From the NCBI RefSeq assembly GCF_016907895.1, contig NZ_JAFBCV010000006.1, forward strand, positions 124,001 through 188,000: a stretch of 64,000 nucleotides of DNA, read 5' to 3'. The notes beneath the pieces are model-generated. The model had not been told where the DNA came from, searched no databases, and saw nothing but the letters and a program-made list of their open reading frames with translations. This document shows positions 49,245-58,025 of the stretch, piece after piece. How positions within the stretch are numbered: the stretch's first letter is position 1; every line of letters begins with the position of its first letter. Source of the DNA: Shouchella xiaoxiensis (GTDB lineage: Bacteria > Bacillota > Bacilli > Bacillales > Bacillaceae_D). The position numbers and the translations under genes are program-made.

Positions 49245-50756
49245 ATGAGCGGATTTAGCGGAATTATTGAAGGTTTTCAGGTTGCGTATAGTTGGGAAGG
49301 AATTTTGTTTGTTGCTCTTGGTGTATTAATTGGAACCGCAATTGGAATTATGCCTGGGTTAGGGCCAATCACGGCAATTGCAGTCATGATTCCAATTACA
49401 TATGGAATGAACCCAACGTATGCGTTAGTGATGATGGCAGGTGTGTATTATGGCTCGATTTTCGGAAGTTCGACATCTTCAATTTTAATCAATACACCTG
49501 GTGCAGCAAGTACCGTAGCGACAACATTTGATGGGTATCCGATGGCGCAAAGGGGAGAGGCTGGAAAGGCACTGGCTATCGCGGCGATTGCTTCCTTTGT
49601 TGGAGGAACCGTTGCTGCGATCTTCCTAATGCTGTTTGCTCCAGTTTTAGCTGGATTAGCGGTCTCATTTGGTCCAGCAGAGTATTTTGCGCTAATGCTG
49701 CTGGGGATGACAGCAATTGCCAGTCTTTCCGATGGTTCCTCGATCAGGGCGTTTATTTCAGCAATTCTTGGATTTATGGCCGTTACGATTGGAATCGATT
49801 CTCAAACGGGCACGAATCGCTTTACATTTGGAAACGTCAATTTGTTGGAGGGAATTGATTTTCTTGTCATCGCGTTAGGGCTATTCGCTTTGGCAGAAGT
49901 CACGTATTTAATCATTAACCGACGTGATCGTTCTTTTGAAAAGCTATCAAATATCGGATCCATTCGCTTAACGAAAAAGGATTTTAAAGAAATAAGTGGA
50001 CCGATGGGTAGGCATTCGGTTTTAGGATTCTTAATCGGGATTTTACCAGGGGCAGGAGCAACAATTGCCTCGTTTATGAGCTACATTACGGAAAAGAGAA
50101 TTTCCAAGAATCCAGAAGAGTTTGGGAAAGGATCAGCCAAAGGGTTGGCGGCACCGGAGACCTCGACAAATGCAGCGTCAACTGGATCGTTTGTGCCGCT
50201 TTTGAGCCTGGGAATCCCTGGATCTGGAACAACGGCCGTTCTTTTAGGGGCGTTTCTCGTCTTAGGCGTTCAGCCAGGACCGCTGCTCGTGCAAGAAGAA
50301 CCCGCGTTATTTTGGGGCATTATTGCCAGTATGTACTTAGGAAATATTATTTTAATCATTCTTAATCTACCTTTGATTCCTTACATCGCGAAAGTATTAA
50401 AGATTCCACGTCCGTTACTCATTTCACTTGTGCTGATGCTATGCATGATGGGCGTTTACGCGATTAGCTTTAGCACCTTTGATTTGTACTTGCTGCTACT
50501 CTTTGGTGTGATTGGTTATGTCATGAAATCGCTCAAAATTCCAGCGGCTCCCTTTATACTGGCGTTTGTTCTCGGTGATTTACTTGAAGAAAATTTCCGC
50601 ATGGCGCTAACGATTTCAAACGGAGATTGGATGGTGTTTTTCGGCAATCCGGTTGTGCTGGGATTATTCATCGTAGCTGCTTTATCCGTTGTATTGCCAA
50701 ACTTAAAGAAGTTTAAAAAGAATATGAAAGGAAAGGGATTGGATGAGTCGATTTAA
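49245..50756 (+). CDS. Tripartite tricarboxylate transporter large membrane subunit (TctA family)
   Basis: The 503-aa permease has about 12 helices and the TctA signatures GIMPGLGPITAIAVMIPITY, SSTSSILINTPGAAS and PGAGATIASFMSY. These glycine-rich stretches recur in both halves as an internal repeat. AAAGGAGGTGTC precedes the ATG. Its 3' end overlaps the RraA-like gene by 14 bases, so uptake and enzymes are coupled. Confidence 0.93.
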   Translation: MSGFSGIIEGFQVAYSWEGILFVALGVLIGTAIGIMPGLGPITAIAVMIPITYGMNPTYALVMMAGVYYGSIFGSSTSSILINTPGAASTVATTFDGYPMAQRGEAGKALAIAAIASFVGGTVAAIFLMLFAPVLAGLAVSFGPAEYFALMLLGMTAIASLSDGSSIRAFISAILGFMAVTIGIDSQTGTNRFTFGNVNLLEGIDFLVIALGLFALAEVTYLIINRRDRSFEKLSNIGSIRLTKKDFKEISGPMGRHSVLGFLIGILPGAGATIASFMSYITEKRISKNPEEFGKGSAKGLAAPETSTNAASTGSFVPLLSLGIPGSGTTAVLLGAFLVLGVQPGPLLVQEEPALFWGIIASMYLGNIILIILNLPLIPYIAKVLKIPRPLLISLVLMLCMMGVYAISFSTFDLYLLLLFGVIGYVMKSLKIPAAPFILAFVLGDLLEENFRMALTISNGDWMVFFGNPVVLGLFIVAALSVVLPNLKKFKKNMKGKGLDESI

Positions 50757-51432
50757 ACAATATCCAGAGATTTTTAAAGAAGACATCGTAAAGCGAGCAA
50801 GAAAGCTAAACAGCTCTTTGCTTGCTGATGCAATGGACGGAGCAAATTCGATGTCGTATAAAATAAGTCCCGTCGCCCAAGGGTACCAAATGATTGGAGC
50901 TGCGGTTACGGTTTCGATGAAACCAGGTGACAATTTATTTTTACATGAAGCAATTTATAGCGGTGGTCCTGGATATGTCTTAATTGCTGATGGCAAGGGG
51001 CACACCAAAAACGCCTACATGGGTGAACTGATGGCTGCTGCCGCTGAAGCATTGGGATTAGAGGGAATAGTGATAGATGGGTTGGTTCGTGATCGCTCAG
51101 ATTTACAAGCGCTTACGTTACCCATTTACGCAAAAGGTTTTGTTCCAAATGGACCGTACAAAGATGGGCCAGGAGCGATCAACATCCCGGTTGCTTGCGG
51201 AGGGGTGACGGTCGAGCCAGGTGATTTAATAGTTGGCGATGATGACGGTGTAACCGTTGTGCCAAAAGACGAGCTGGAACAAGTATTTCGTCGTGCAGAG
51301 AAAAAACAAGCGTATGAAAAACAGCGGCTACAAGAGATTGCAGCATTTAAGAAAGAGCGAGAAGCGGGTGGCAAGAGTCTGACGATTGAACCAAGCTGGC
51401 TGAAAGACAAGATAAAGCCTTTTCTTAAATAG
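50743..51432 (+). CDS. RraA-like protein (HMG/CHA aldolase family)
   Basis: RraA-fold proteins include 4-hydroxy-4-methyl-2-oxoglutarate aldolases and oxaloacetate decarboxylases, as well as RNase-inhibiting RraA. The 229-aa protein has LADAMDGANSM, the metal/substrate loop GELMAAAAEALGLEGIVIDG with VRDRSDL after it, and GDLIVGDDDGV. The GLxGxVxDGxxRD pattern supports an aldolase rather than RraA. AAAGGAAAGGGATTGG lies before the ATG. Its presence with a hydroxy-acid operon favours an aldolase/decarboxylase role. Confidence 0.85.
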   Translation: MSRFKQYPEIFKEDIVKRARKLNSSLLADAMDGANSMSYKISPVAQGYQMIGAAVTVSMKPGDNLFLHEAIYSGGPGYVLIADGKGHTKNAYMGELMAAAAEALGLEGIVIDGLVRDRSDLQALTLPIYAKGFVPNGPYKDGPGAINIPVACGGVTVEPGDLIVGDDDGVTVVPKDELEQVFRRAEKKQAYEKQRLQEIAAFKKEREAGGKSLTIEPSWLKDKIKPFLK

Positions 51433-51453
51433 AAGAAAGATAGGAGTGGACAG

Positions 51454-52356
51454 ATGATTGGATTTATTGGATTTGGTGAGGCTGCATACGAAATGGCTAA
51501 AGGTCTTGCGCAAGAGGGTTTAACCGATATGGTTGCGTTTGATCCTTTGCTGCAACAGCCAGAAAGCGGGATAGAGAAAAAAATGAAGGAGCTTGACGTC
51601 AGCCCCTGCTTTGAAGCAAAAGACGTCGCACGTCAACGGAAGGACTTAATCGTTGCCGTTCCAGCGCAATATGCATTAAATGCTTGTGAGAGCATTAAAG
51701 AGCAGTTAACTGCTGCGCATTTATATATTGATGTATCAGCATCTAGCCCAACAGTGAAGAAGAAAATTGCTCAGGTTGTAGCAGAAGCAGGGGCAGAAAG
51801 CGTTGATGCAGCGATGTTAGGACCGCTTACGGTGAACCAACATAAAGTGCCTATGTATAGCAGCGGTACAGGGGCACAGTCCTTTAAGGATAAGATGGAG
51901 CGATACGGCATGAACATAACAATTGTCAGTAATGAAGCTGGAGATGCTTCTTCAATTAAATTACTGCGTAGCATTTATATGAAGGGAACGGCAGCGTTGT
52001 TAGTCGAGTTAGTCGAAGCGTCGCAAAAACTAAACGTAGCGGACCAGGTCTTGACATCAATCAAAGGGACGATGGAGGCAAACCCCTTCGAACAAGTAGT
52101 GAATCAGCTCGTGACGGGCACGGCAATCCATTCTAAACGGCGGGCAATTGAGCTAGAAGGTTCACTTGAGTTGTTAACCGAGCTCGGCATGAATCACTTA
52201 ATGACAGAAGCTAGCAAGGCGAAGCTAGACTATATTAGCCAGTTTGAACTACGCAATGCATTTCAAGGCACACGCCCGGATGATTGGCAGGAGGTAGTGC
52301 AAGTAATCGCAAAAGCCAAGCAATCAATGCAAAAGGGTGGGGTCAATGCACGCTAA
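51454..52356 (+). CDS. NAD(P)-binding dehydrogenase, DUF1932 type
   Basis: The 300-aa protein has an N-terminal Rossmann fold (IGFIGFGEAAYEMAKGL, a GxGxxA variant) and a C-terminal DUF1932 helical domain (residues about 180-270). The middle LYIDVSASSPTVKKKIAQVV and DAAMLGPLTVNQHKVPMYSS follow the 6-phosphogluconate/3-hydroxyisobutyrate dehydrogenase scheme. The conserved lysine K in SIKLLRSIYMKG is present. ATAGGAGTGGACAG precedes the ATG. Its substrate is probably a hydroxy acid in this pathway. Confidence 0.82.
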   Translation: MIGFIGFGEAAYEMAKGLAQEGLTDMVAFDPLLQQPESGIEKKMKELDVSPCFEAKDVARQRKDLIVAVPAQYALNACESIKEQLTAAHLYIDVSASSPTVKKKIAQVVAEAGAESVDAAMLGPLTVNQHKVPMYSSGTGAQSFKDKMERYGMNITIVSNEAGDASSIKLLRSIYMKGTAALLVELVEASQKLNVADQVLTSIKGTMEANPFEQVVNQLVTGTAIHSKRRAIELEGSLELLTELGMNHLMTEASKAKLDYISQFELRNAFQGTRPDDWQEVVQVIAKAKQSMQKGGVNAR

Positions 52357-53407
52357 GAAACAGGCACTTCAGGCACTAATTACCGGGATTTTCGAAAAAG
52401 CTGGCTTTAAAGAAAACCAAGCAGTCCGTTTAGCCGATCATCTTGTTTTAGCCAATTTACGCGGTATTGATTCACATGGTGTCAGTCGTGTGAAAACATA
52501 TACAGACCGAATTCGTTCTGGCATGATAGCCGTCGATGATGACTATCGTGTAGAGCGAGATCTACCATCTAGCTGTGTAATTGATGGAAACAACCAGATG
52601 GGAATTTTACTTGCAACGGATGCGATTCAGCTTGCAGTAAAAAAAGCAAAAGCAACAGGGATCGGCATCGTTGGCATCCGTCGCTCGAACCATTGCGGGA
52701 TGCTGGCCGATTACGTTAAATATGCAGCAGATAATGACTGTGTCGCACTTGCAACAACAAATGCGCCTCCAAGCATGGCCCCATGGGGTGGGAAAGCCGC
52801 TTTTTTTGGAACAAATCCGCTCGCATATGGGATTCCGGTCGCAGATGCAGAACCGCTTGTTTTTGATATGGCGACGAGTGTAGTTGCTAGAGGGAAGATT
52901 CGCTTAGCGTTAAAAAACAACACGTCTATTCCCTTCGGTTGGGCCGTATCAAAAGAGGGAAAGCCAACGGATGACCCAACGATTGCGCTTGATGGTGGGA
53001 CGGTGTTGCCAGTTGGCGGACCAAAAGGATATGGACTTGCTTTCTTTGTTGAAGTTCTTTCTGCGCTCATGACGGGAGCGAGCTTCGGACCTCACCTCGG
53101 TAGCTTATACAATCAGGAAGAGCAAGATGTAGGGCAGTTCTTTCTCGTTTTTAGAGCGGATTTGTTTGTGGAGCTTGATGACTTTAAACAACGAATGGCG
53201 CAAATGGCAACCGAGGTAAAAGCGAACCCTCATGCGGACGGTGTAAAGGAAATTTTTTTACCAGGCGAACTGGAATACAGAGAACAAGCGAAGCGTGAAA
53301 AAAAAGGTATTCCTTTAACTGAGGCGGTAGTTCGTGAATTAGAAGAAGTTGCTGCGTTTTACGGCGTTGCTATGGACCGGAGTAATTTGCTTATTGAGAG
53401 AGTTTAG
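52346..53407 (+). CDS. Malate/L-lactate-type dehydrogenase (Ldh2 family)
   Basis: Ldh2-family NAD(P) dehydrogenases oxidise 2-hydroxy acids such as malate, lactate, ureidoglycolate and sulfolactate. The 353-aa protein has the family signatures DHLVLANLRGIDSHGVSRV, GIVGIRRSNHCGMLADYVKY and FFGTNPLAYGIP. The start is ATG 52346, where AAAGGGTGGGG precedes it; the end of the previous gene overlaps by 11 bases. It is the last gene of the operon, before a terminator. The substrate is not certain. Confidence 0.88.
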   Translation: MHAKKQALQALITGIFEKAGFKENQAVRLADHLVLANLRGIDSHGVSRVKTYTDRIRSGMIAVDDDYRVERDLPSSCVIDGNNQMGILLATDAIQLAVKKAKATGIGIVGIRRSNHCGMLADYVKYAADNDCVALATTNAPPSMAPWGGKAAFFGTNPLAYGIPVADAEPLVFDMATSVVARGKIRLALKNNTSIPFGWAVSKEGKPTDDPTIALDGGTVLPVGGPKGYGLAFFVEVLSALMTGASFGPHLGSLYNQEEQDVGQFFLVFRADLFVELDDFKQRMAQMATEVKANPHADGVKEIFLPGELEYREQAKREKKGIPLTEAVVRELEEVAAFYGVAMDRSNLLIERV

Positions 53408-53495
53408 AAAGCTCTTCTTGCCTAGACTCTCCTAGAAAGTTGCCCGAATTCACTTGTTAAACCCCACATAAGCTCCAGCCAATAAAAATACAATG

Positions 53496-53530
53496 AAAGG
53501 CAGCTGAACAATAGGTTCAGCTGCCTTTTA
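53496..53530. terminator. Bidirectional terminator, 14-bp stem
   Basis: AAAGGCAGCTGAAC pairs with GTTCAGCTGCCTTT around 5 bases, between convergent genes. Confidence 0.88.
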
Positions 53531-53532
53531 TA

Positions 53533-54495
53533 TTAAGCGCTCTTTTTCTTTTCTGGTTTCGTCTCGTCATGTAAAGGTCGTTTTGACCAGTATGTTGCCA
53601 TAATGGGCCCGGTAATATTATGCCAAGCAGCCCCGATCACGCTTGGAATAGCTGCGAGTGGAGTTAGATGGGCGGTGGCGAGTGTGACGCCAAGTCCTGT
53701 GTTCTGCATGCCGATCTCAATCGAGACAGCACGTCGCTGGCTTGGGGTGAGACGGAAAGCGGCAGCCACGGCGTAGCCAAGCAAGAGTCCGGCGCCGTTA
53801 TGGAGCATAACCGCAACAAAAGCGATCAGTCCAGATGCAGAGAGGCTTTCCGTATTTGCGCCGACAACAGCCGTAATGATTGTGAGAATGGCGAGAACGG
53901 ACACGAGCGGCATCACCGTGATCGTTTTATCTGCGAATCTCGGCAGGACGCGGCGAATGAGCAAGCCGAGTATGACTGGAACGAGAATCACTTGAATGAT
54001 CATCATAAACATGTCGAAAAAATTGACCGGCATCCATTGGCCAGCAAGGGCATACAAAATAGCTGGCGTGGCGAATGGCGCAACGAGCGTTGACAGAGAG
54101 GTCATCGTAATCGATAAGGGTAAGTCGCCTTTAGCGAGATAAACCATCACGTTGGAAGCTGTCCCACCAGGAACCGACCCAAGTAAAACGAGTCCAGCGG
54201 CAAGCTCTGGAGGCAAGTTTAACAAATAGGCAATGGCCAGAGCGGTCAAAGGCATAATGGTAAATTGGGCAACGAGCCCGAGTACAACGGGAAGTGGGTG
54301 CTTAGCAACGAGCGTGAAATCAGCTGGCTTCATCGTCATCCCCATCCCAAACATCACAATCCCGAGCAGGATGGGGATATAGCTACTAATGGGAATGAAG
54401 GGATCTGGAACAAAAAAGGCAATCAGTGCAGCCACAATAACAAATACGGCGAAATACTTTCCTGCAAAGGCGCTGATAGCTGCGAGTTGTCTCAT
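53533..54495 (-). CDS. Bile acid:Na+ symporter (BASS) family transporter
   Basis: The 320-aa membrane protein has about ten helices and the BASS motifs GMGMTMKPADF and GSVPGGTASNVMVYLAKGDL, then EIGMQNTGLGVTLA, where Na+ binds. BASS proteins move pyruvate, pantothenate-type or other organic anions with Na+. The gene lies 6 bases downstream of the GlcD-type oxidase gene on the same strand, so cargo is probably the acid that the oxidase uses or a related one. The exact substrate is not shown. Confidence 0.87.
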   Translation of the reverse strand: MRQLAAISAFAGKYFAVFVIVAALIAFFVPDPFIPISSYIPILLGIVMFGMGMTMKPADFTLVAKHPLPVVLGLVAQFTIMPLTALAIAYLLNLPPELAAGLVLLGSVPGGTASNVMVYLAKGDLPLSITMTSLSTLVAPFATPAILYALAGQWMPVNFFDMFMMIIQVILVPVILGLLIRRVLPRFADKTITVMPLVSVLAILTIITAVVGANTESLSASGLIAFVAVMLHNGAGLLLGYAVAAAFRLTPSQRRAVSIEIGMQNTGLGVTLATAHLTPLAAIPSVIGAAWHNITGPIMATYWSKRPLHDETKPEKKKSA

Positions 54496-54501
54496 GCTCG
54501 G

Positions 54502-55875
54502 TTACTCCTTTACCTGTACAAGCTTATCGGGATTTAAACGATTTTGTGGATCGATTGCTTGTTTAATTTTTTGCATAACGGCCAGTGCTTCGCCATGCTC
54601 TTCTTGTTGGTATTTCTGCTTGCCAATGCCAACGCCGTGTTCGCCGGTGCATGTGCCGCCAACAGCGAGGGCTTGGCTCACGATCGCCTCATTAATGGCG
54701 GTCGCCGCTTTAACGTCAGCGTCGTGGTTAGGATCGAACATCAGAATGATATGGTAGTTCCCGTCGCCGACATGCCCGGCAATTCCGCCTTCTAGAATCG
54801 ATTGATCGACGGCTTGACGGGCATAGTTGATCGCGTCGGCTAATTGAGAGATCGGGACACAAACGTCAGTCACCATCATTTTTTTGCCTGGATTGCTATG
54901 GATAAACGCGTACGCTAAATTATGGCGCGCATCCCAGAGCTTATTTCGCGCAGCATTATTGTGTTCAAAATCGATCGCTTGGCAGCCGTGGTCGCTTACT
55001 ATCTCTTTCGTAAACGCCACATCGTGCTTCAGTCCGGCTTCATTGCCATGGAATTCAAGAAAAAGCGTGGGTTTAACCGGGTATGTCGTCTCGCTAAATT
55101 CGTTTACTTTTTGAATGGAGGCTTCATCCACAAGTTCAACCCGAGCGATTGGGATGCCTGCTTGTAAGATTGAAACAACAGCGGCAACGGCATCATGTAC
55201 GGTCGGAAAAACAGCCCGGCCGGCAACGATATGTTCAGGAATACCGTATACTTTTAAAGTGATGGAAGTAAAACAGCCAAGTGTGCCTTCCGAACCTACA
55301 AACAGGCCATTTAAATGGTAGCCAGAAGAAGACTTGGCGGCATTGCTGCCTGTTTGAATGATTGAGCCGTCGGCAAGTACGACTTCGAGATTTCGCACTT
55401 GGTCACGCATTGTTCCGTATCGGACGGAAGTTGTTCCGCTTGCGTTTGTCGCTGCCATGCCCCCCATTGTCGCATCGGCACCAGGGTCGACAGGAAAGAA
55501 CAGCCCATATTTCTTCAATTCATGATTTAATTGTGTGCGCGTGACGCCTGGTTGAACGGTGACAAGAAAGTCTTTTTCTTTTATTTCGATAATATTGTTC
55601 ATTTCAGAAAAATCAACCGAAATGCCGTCCTCCCGCGGGATAACAAGACCTTCTAGACTTGTTCCAAGCCCAAATGGGTAAATCGGTCGGTTAAATGTTT
55701 GAGCGACTTTCATCATTTTGCTTATGTCTTGAGCGTTATACGGATAAACAACAACTTCAGGCTTAACCGCTTGGTGATAGGATTCGTCTTTGCTATGTAA
55801 TTCAAGAACAGTCTCGTTTATCGTTACTTGTGGCACGCTTAAAGCATCCCGAAGTGCTCCAACTAGTGTGGACAT
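54502..55875 (-). CDS. FAD-linked oxidase, glycolate/D-lactate type (GlcD family)
   Basis: This is a predicted FAD-dependent 2-hydroxy-acid dehydrogenase of 457 aa. The FAD-binding part has YPFGLGTSLEGLVIP and VDPGADATMGGMAATNASGT, and the C-terminal half has GGIAGHVGDGNYH and TCTGEHGVGIGKQKY, the conserved GlcD signature. The start is ATG 55875 after GGAGGAG; a longer frame upstream lacks such a site. It runs opposite to the hydroxy-acid operon, followed by the BASS transporter gene. Candidate substrates are D-lactate, glycolate or a related acid. Confidence 0.9.
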   Translation of the reverse strand: MSTLVGALRDALSVPQVTINETVLELHSKDESYHQAVKPEVVVYPYNAQDISKMMKVAQTFNRPIYPFGLGTSLEGLVIPREDGISVDFSEMNNIIEIKEKDFLVTVQPGVTRTQLNHELKKYGLFFPVDPGADATMGGMAATNASGTTSVRYGTMRDQVRNLEVVLADGSIIQTGSNAAKSSSGYHLNGLFVGSEGTLGCFTSITLKVYGIPEHIVAGRAVFPTVHDAVAAVVSILQAGIPIARVELVDEASIQKVNEFSETTYPVKPTLFLEFHGNEAGLKHDVAFTKEIVSDHGCQAIDFEHNNAARNKLWDARHNLAYAFIHSNPGKKMMVTDVCVPISQLADAINYARQAVDQSILEGGIAGHVGDGNYHIILMFDPNHDADVKAATAINEAIVSQALAVGGTCTGEHGVGIGKQKYQQEEHGEALAVMQKIKQAIDPQNRLNPDKLVQVKE

Positions 55876-56067
55876 ATGTTTACTCCTCCAGTACAAAAAT
55901 GAGTTAAACCGATTATACATGAAAAGAGACCGATTCGTAATGGTTTCTTTGAAAGATTATCTGACGAAGGGAAGGGTGGTCATCATGGGATACGCTAGTT
56001 GATTAAAAGATTCTTCGCTGGTAAAAAGGTCAAAGTTAGTTTAGAAGGTCGCCTTTCACTCCTCTGT

Positions 56068-56391
56068 TTAATCATCGACTTTTTCTAAGAAAACTCGCTT
56101 TTTAAATCCACCACGTTCGGCGCTTTTTTGCTTGCGGATCGTTTCCACTTCATGAAAAGAGCTATTGTGGATGCCTACGAGACTATGAATGACTTCCAAC
56201 ACATCGGCTAATTCTTCGAGCGCCTGACCGGCGGTATCTGCAGCTAGGTATTCGGCAATTTCCTCTTGAAGTTTGAGACGGATCTGCTCTTCATATTCAT
56301 GTTGGGAGAGAGTTCGACTTGAGTAGGATTTTCCATTCTTCTGTATGACTTCCGGAACTTTGTCACGTACGAGTTTATTGTATATAGGCAT
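56068..56391 (-). CDS. Nucleoside phosphate pyrophosphohydrolase-like protein (MazG-like/PRA-PH)
   Basis: The 107-aa all-helical protein begins MPIYNKLVRDKVPEVIQKNG and has EEQIRLKLQEEIAEYL and EELADVLEVIHSLVG, the EExxE/ExxD metal motif of the MazG superfamily. It probably hydrolyses non-canonical or house-cleaning nucleotides. It is a single gene with AGGAGGCGTTTCC before the ATG. The gap 56392-56747 holds only repeat copy 2. Confidence 0.82.
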   Translation of the reverse strand: MPIYNKLVRDKVPEVIQKNGKSYSSRTLSQHEYEEQIRLKLQEEIAEYLAADTAGQALEELADVLEVIHSLVGIHNSSFHEVETIRKQKSAERGGFKKRVFLEKVDD

Positions 56392-56542
56392 GGGAAACGC
56401 CTCCTTAATCTCTTGTTAGCTATAGTTTACTGAATTGTTTGATTGTGTTGAAGTGTAAGATCGTGAAAAAGTCACTCTTGCTAAGTCTGTCGAGCAATCA
56501 CATAACTAAAAATAGTAGTTGAAAAGACGAATCATCTAAAAT

Positions 56543-56737
56543 ATGCTGAGTAGCACCGCTACGGGAGAATTCCTCGCTTTCCGGGGGCACGGCCTCAGCC
56601 TCTTCCGTGGAAACCCACCACTCCAGAGTCTTCGGATTCTCCTCCCGCTCATTTCATTTTAAAACAAATGACGAACGCTCCTCTTTTCAGGAATGTTCGT
56701 CATTTTGGTCTGTCTATCTACTGTTGTCCCAGCCTCT
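56543..56737. repeat. Intergenic repeat, copy 2
   Basis: This is the second copy of the element at 11128-11335 in the same orientation, sharing GAGAATTC, CGCTTTCCGGG, CGGCCTC, TTCTCCTCCCGCT and TGTCTATCTACTGTTGTCCC. The hairpin near 56659-56704 reads AAATGACGAACGCTCCT and AGGAATGTTCGTCATTT, with compensated or tolerated changes. Read on the minus strand it starts right after the amidohydrolase stop. Confidence 0.7.
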
Positions 56738-56747
56738 TATCTTTACT

Positions 56748-58010
56748 CTAATTCGTCACGCTGGCTGCTTTTGCAAGTGTATCTTTAAATACCTGTCCAT
56801 CCTTCATCACAAACGTAATGTTTTCATGGTTTTCGACAACCTGTATGTCTTCAAGTGGGTTGCTGTTAACGAGAATGAGGTCAGCCCATTTACCAGCCTC
56901 AATTGTGCCGACTTTCTCGCCCCAGCCCATACATTCAGCAGCGGTCTTGGTAGAGGCAACAATCGCCTCCATTGGTGACATTCCGATCTCGCACATGAGC
57001 CCCAGTTCACGTAGGTTAATGCCATGAGGGAAGACGCCTGCATCGGTACCCATCGCAATTTTTACGCCTGCTTCATACGCTTTTCGAATGCTTTCTTTAT
57101 GGATGTCGATCACTTCTTTCGACTTCTCAATTGCATAAGGTGCCATTGTGTTGGATGTTTCCGCTGCTTCTAGCACGGCGAGCGGAGCGAGCAAGGTTGG
57201 GACAAGGTATGTGCCGTGCTCAAGCATTAACTCCAGCGCTTCATCATCAATGTAAATCCCATGTTCAATTGAATGGATACCTGCTCGCACGGCGTTTTTA
57301 ATCCCTTCCGCACCTTGCGCATGAGCCATGACCTTGACGCCTTTGCGGAACGTCGCTTCTTCAACCATGACTTCAAGCTCTTCTTGTGAAAACTGCGTAA
57401 ATTCAGGGTGATCAGTTGGACTCGATACACCGCCGGTAGCGTGGACTTTGACGACATCAGCACCAGCGCGGAGCATTTCCCGCACGGTTTTGCGAACTTC
57501 TTCGCGCCCATCGCACTTACCGTCAGGCATGCCTGGATAGACTGGCGCTGTTGTATCAATTCCGGAAATATTCCAGCTATCGCCATGTCCACCTGTAATC
57601 GTTAGCGGGTTAATGCTGACCTGCATCCGTGGTCCAGAGACAAGCCCGTCTTCCACAGCTTTCTTAATGCCTGCGTCGGCAAAGCCAGCATCACGTACCG
57701 ACGTAATGCCCGTTTGAATTGTTGTTTCCAGTCGTTTAGCCGCTTCAAAAAAACGATAGGAGAACGGCGTAAGCAGCGATTCTTGGACATTTTTAATTTC
57801 CAGTGCCATATGAACATGGGTATCAATTAATCCGGGCAGAAGGTACTGGCCGCCGCCGTCGATAATGGTCGCATCATTAGGCACAGCAATCGATTGTTTC
57901 GTACCAGCTCCAAGTATGTGGTTGTTCTCCACGAGCACAACAGCGTCGTTAACGCAGTCTTGTCCAGTTCCGTCAATTAGTGAAACATTTGTAATGGCTG
58001 TAATTGTCAT
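56748..58010 (-). CDS. Metal-dependent amidohydrolase (imidazolonepropionase-like)
   Basis: This cytoplasmic amidohydrolase of 420 aa carries LPGLIDTHVHMALE (metal histidines), ADVVKVHATGGV with a carboxylated-lysine-type K, MAHAQGAEG, SIEHGIYID and GTDAGVFPHGIN (aspartate). These form a complete binuclear site. It fits the Xaa-Pro dipeptidase/prolidase-like group often found beside a transporter. AAAGGGAGCGGATACCT precedes the ATG. The transporter gene lies 15 bases upstream on the same strand. Substrate, perhaps an imide or cyclic amide, is not readable. Confidence 0.85.
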   Translation of the reverse strand: MTITAITNVSLIDGTGQDCVNDAVVLVENNHILGAGTKQSIAVPNDATIIDGGGQYLLPGLIDTHVHMALEIKNVQESLLTPFSYRFFEAAKRLETTIQTGITSVRDAGFADAGIKKAVEDGLVSGPRMQVSINPLTITGGHGDSWNISGIDTTAPVYPGMPDGKCDGREEVRKTVREMLRAGADVVKVHATGGVSSPTDHPEFTQFSQEELEVMVEEATFRKGVKVMAHAQGAEGIKNAVRAGIHSIEHGIYIDDEALELMLEHGTYLVPTLLAPLAVLEAAETSNTMAPYAIEKSKEVIDIHKESIRKAYEAGVKIAMGTDAGVFPHGINLRELGLMCEIGMSPMEAIVASTKTAAECMGWGEKVGTIEAGKWADLILVNSNPLEDIQVVENHENITFVMKDGQVFKDTLAKAASVTN

Positions 58011-58025
58011 AGGTATCCGCTCCCT

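Noticed and set aside
56607-56978. 123-aa plus-strand reading frame over repeat copy 2 and the amidohydrolase end
   Set aside because: It is antisense to a gene with complete motifs and runs through a repeat hairpin.
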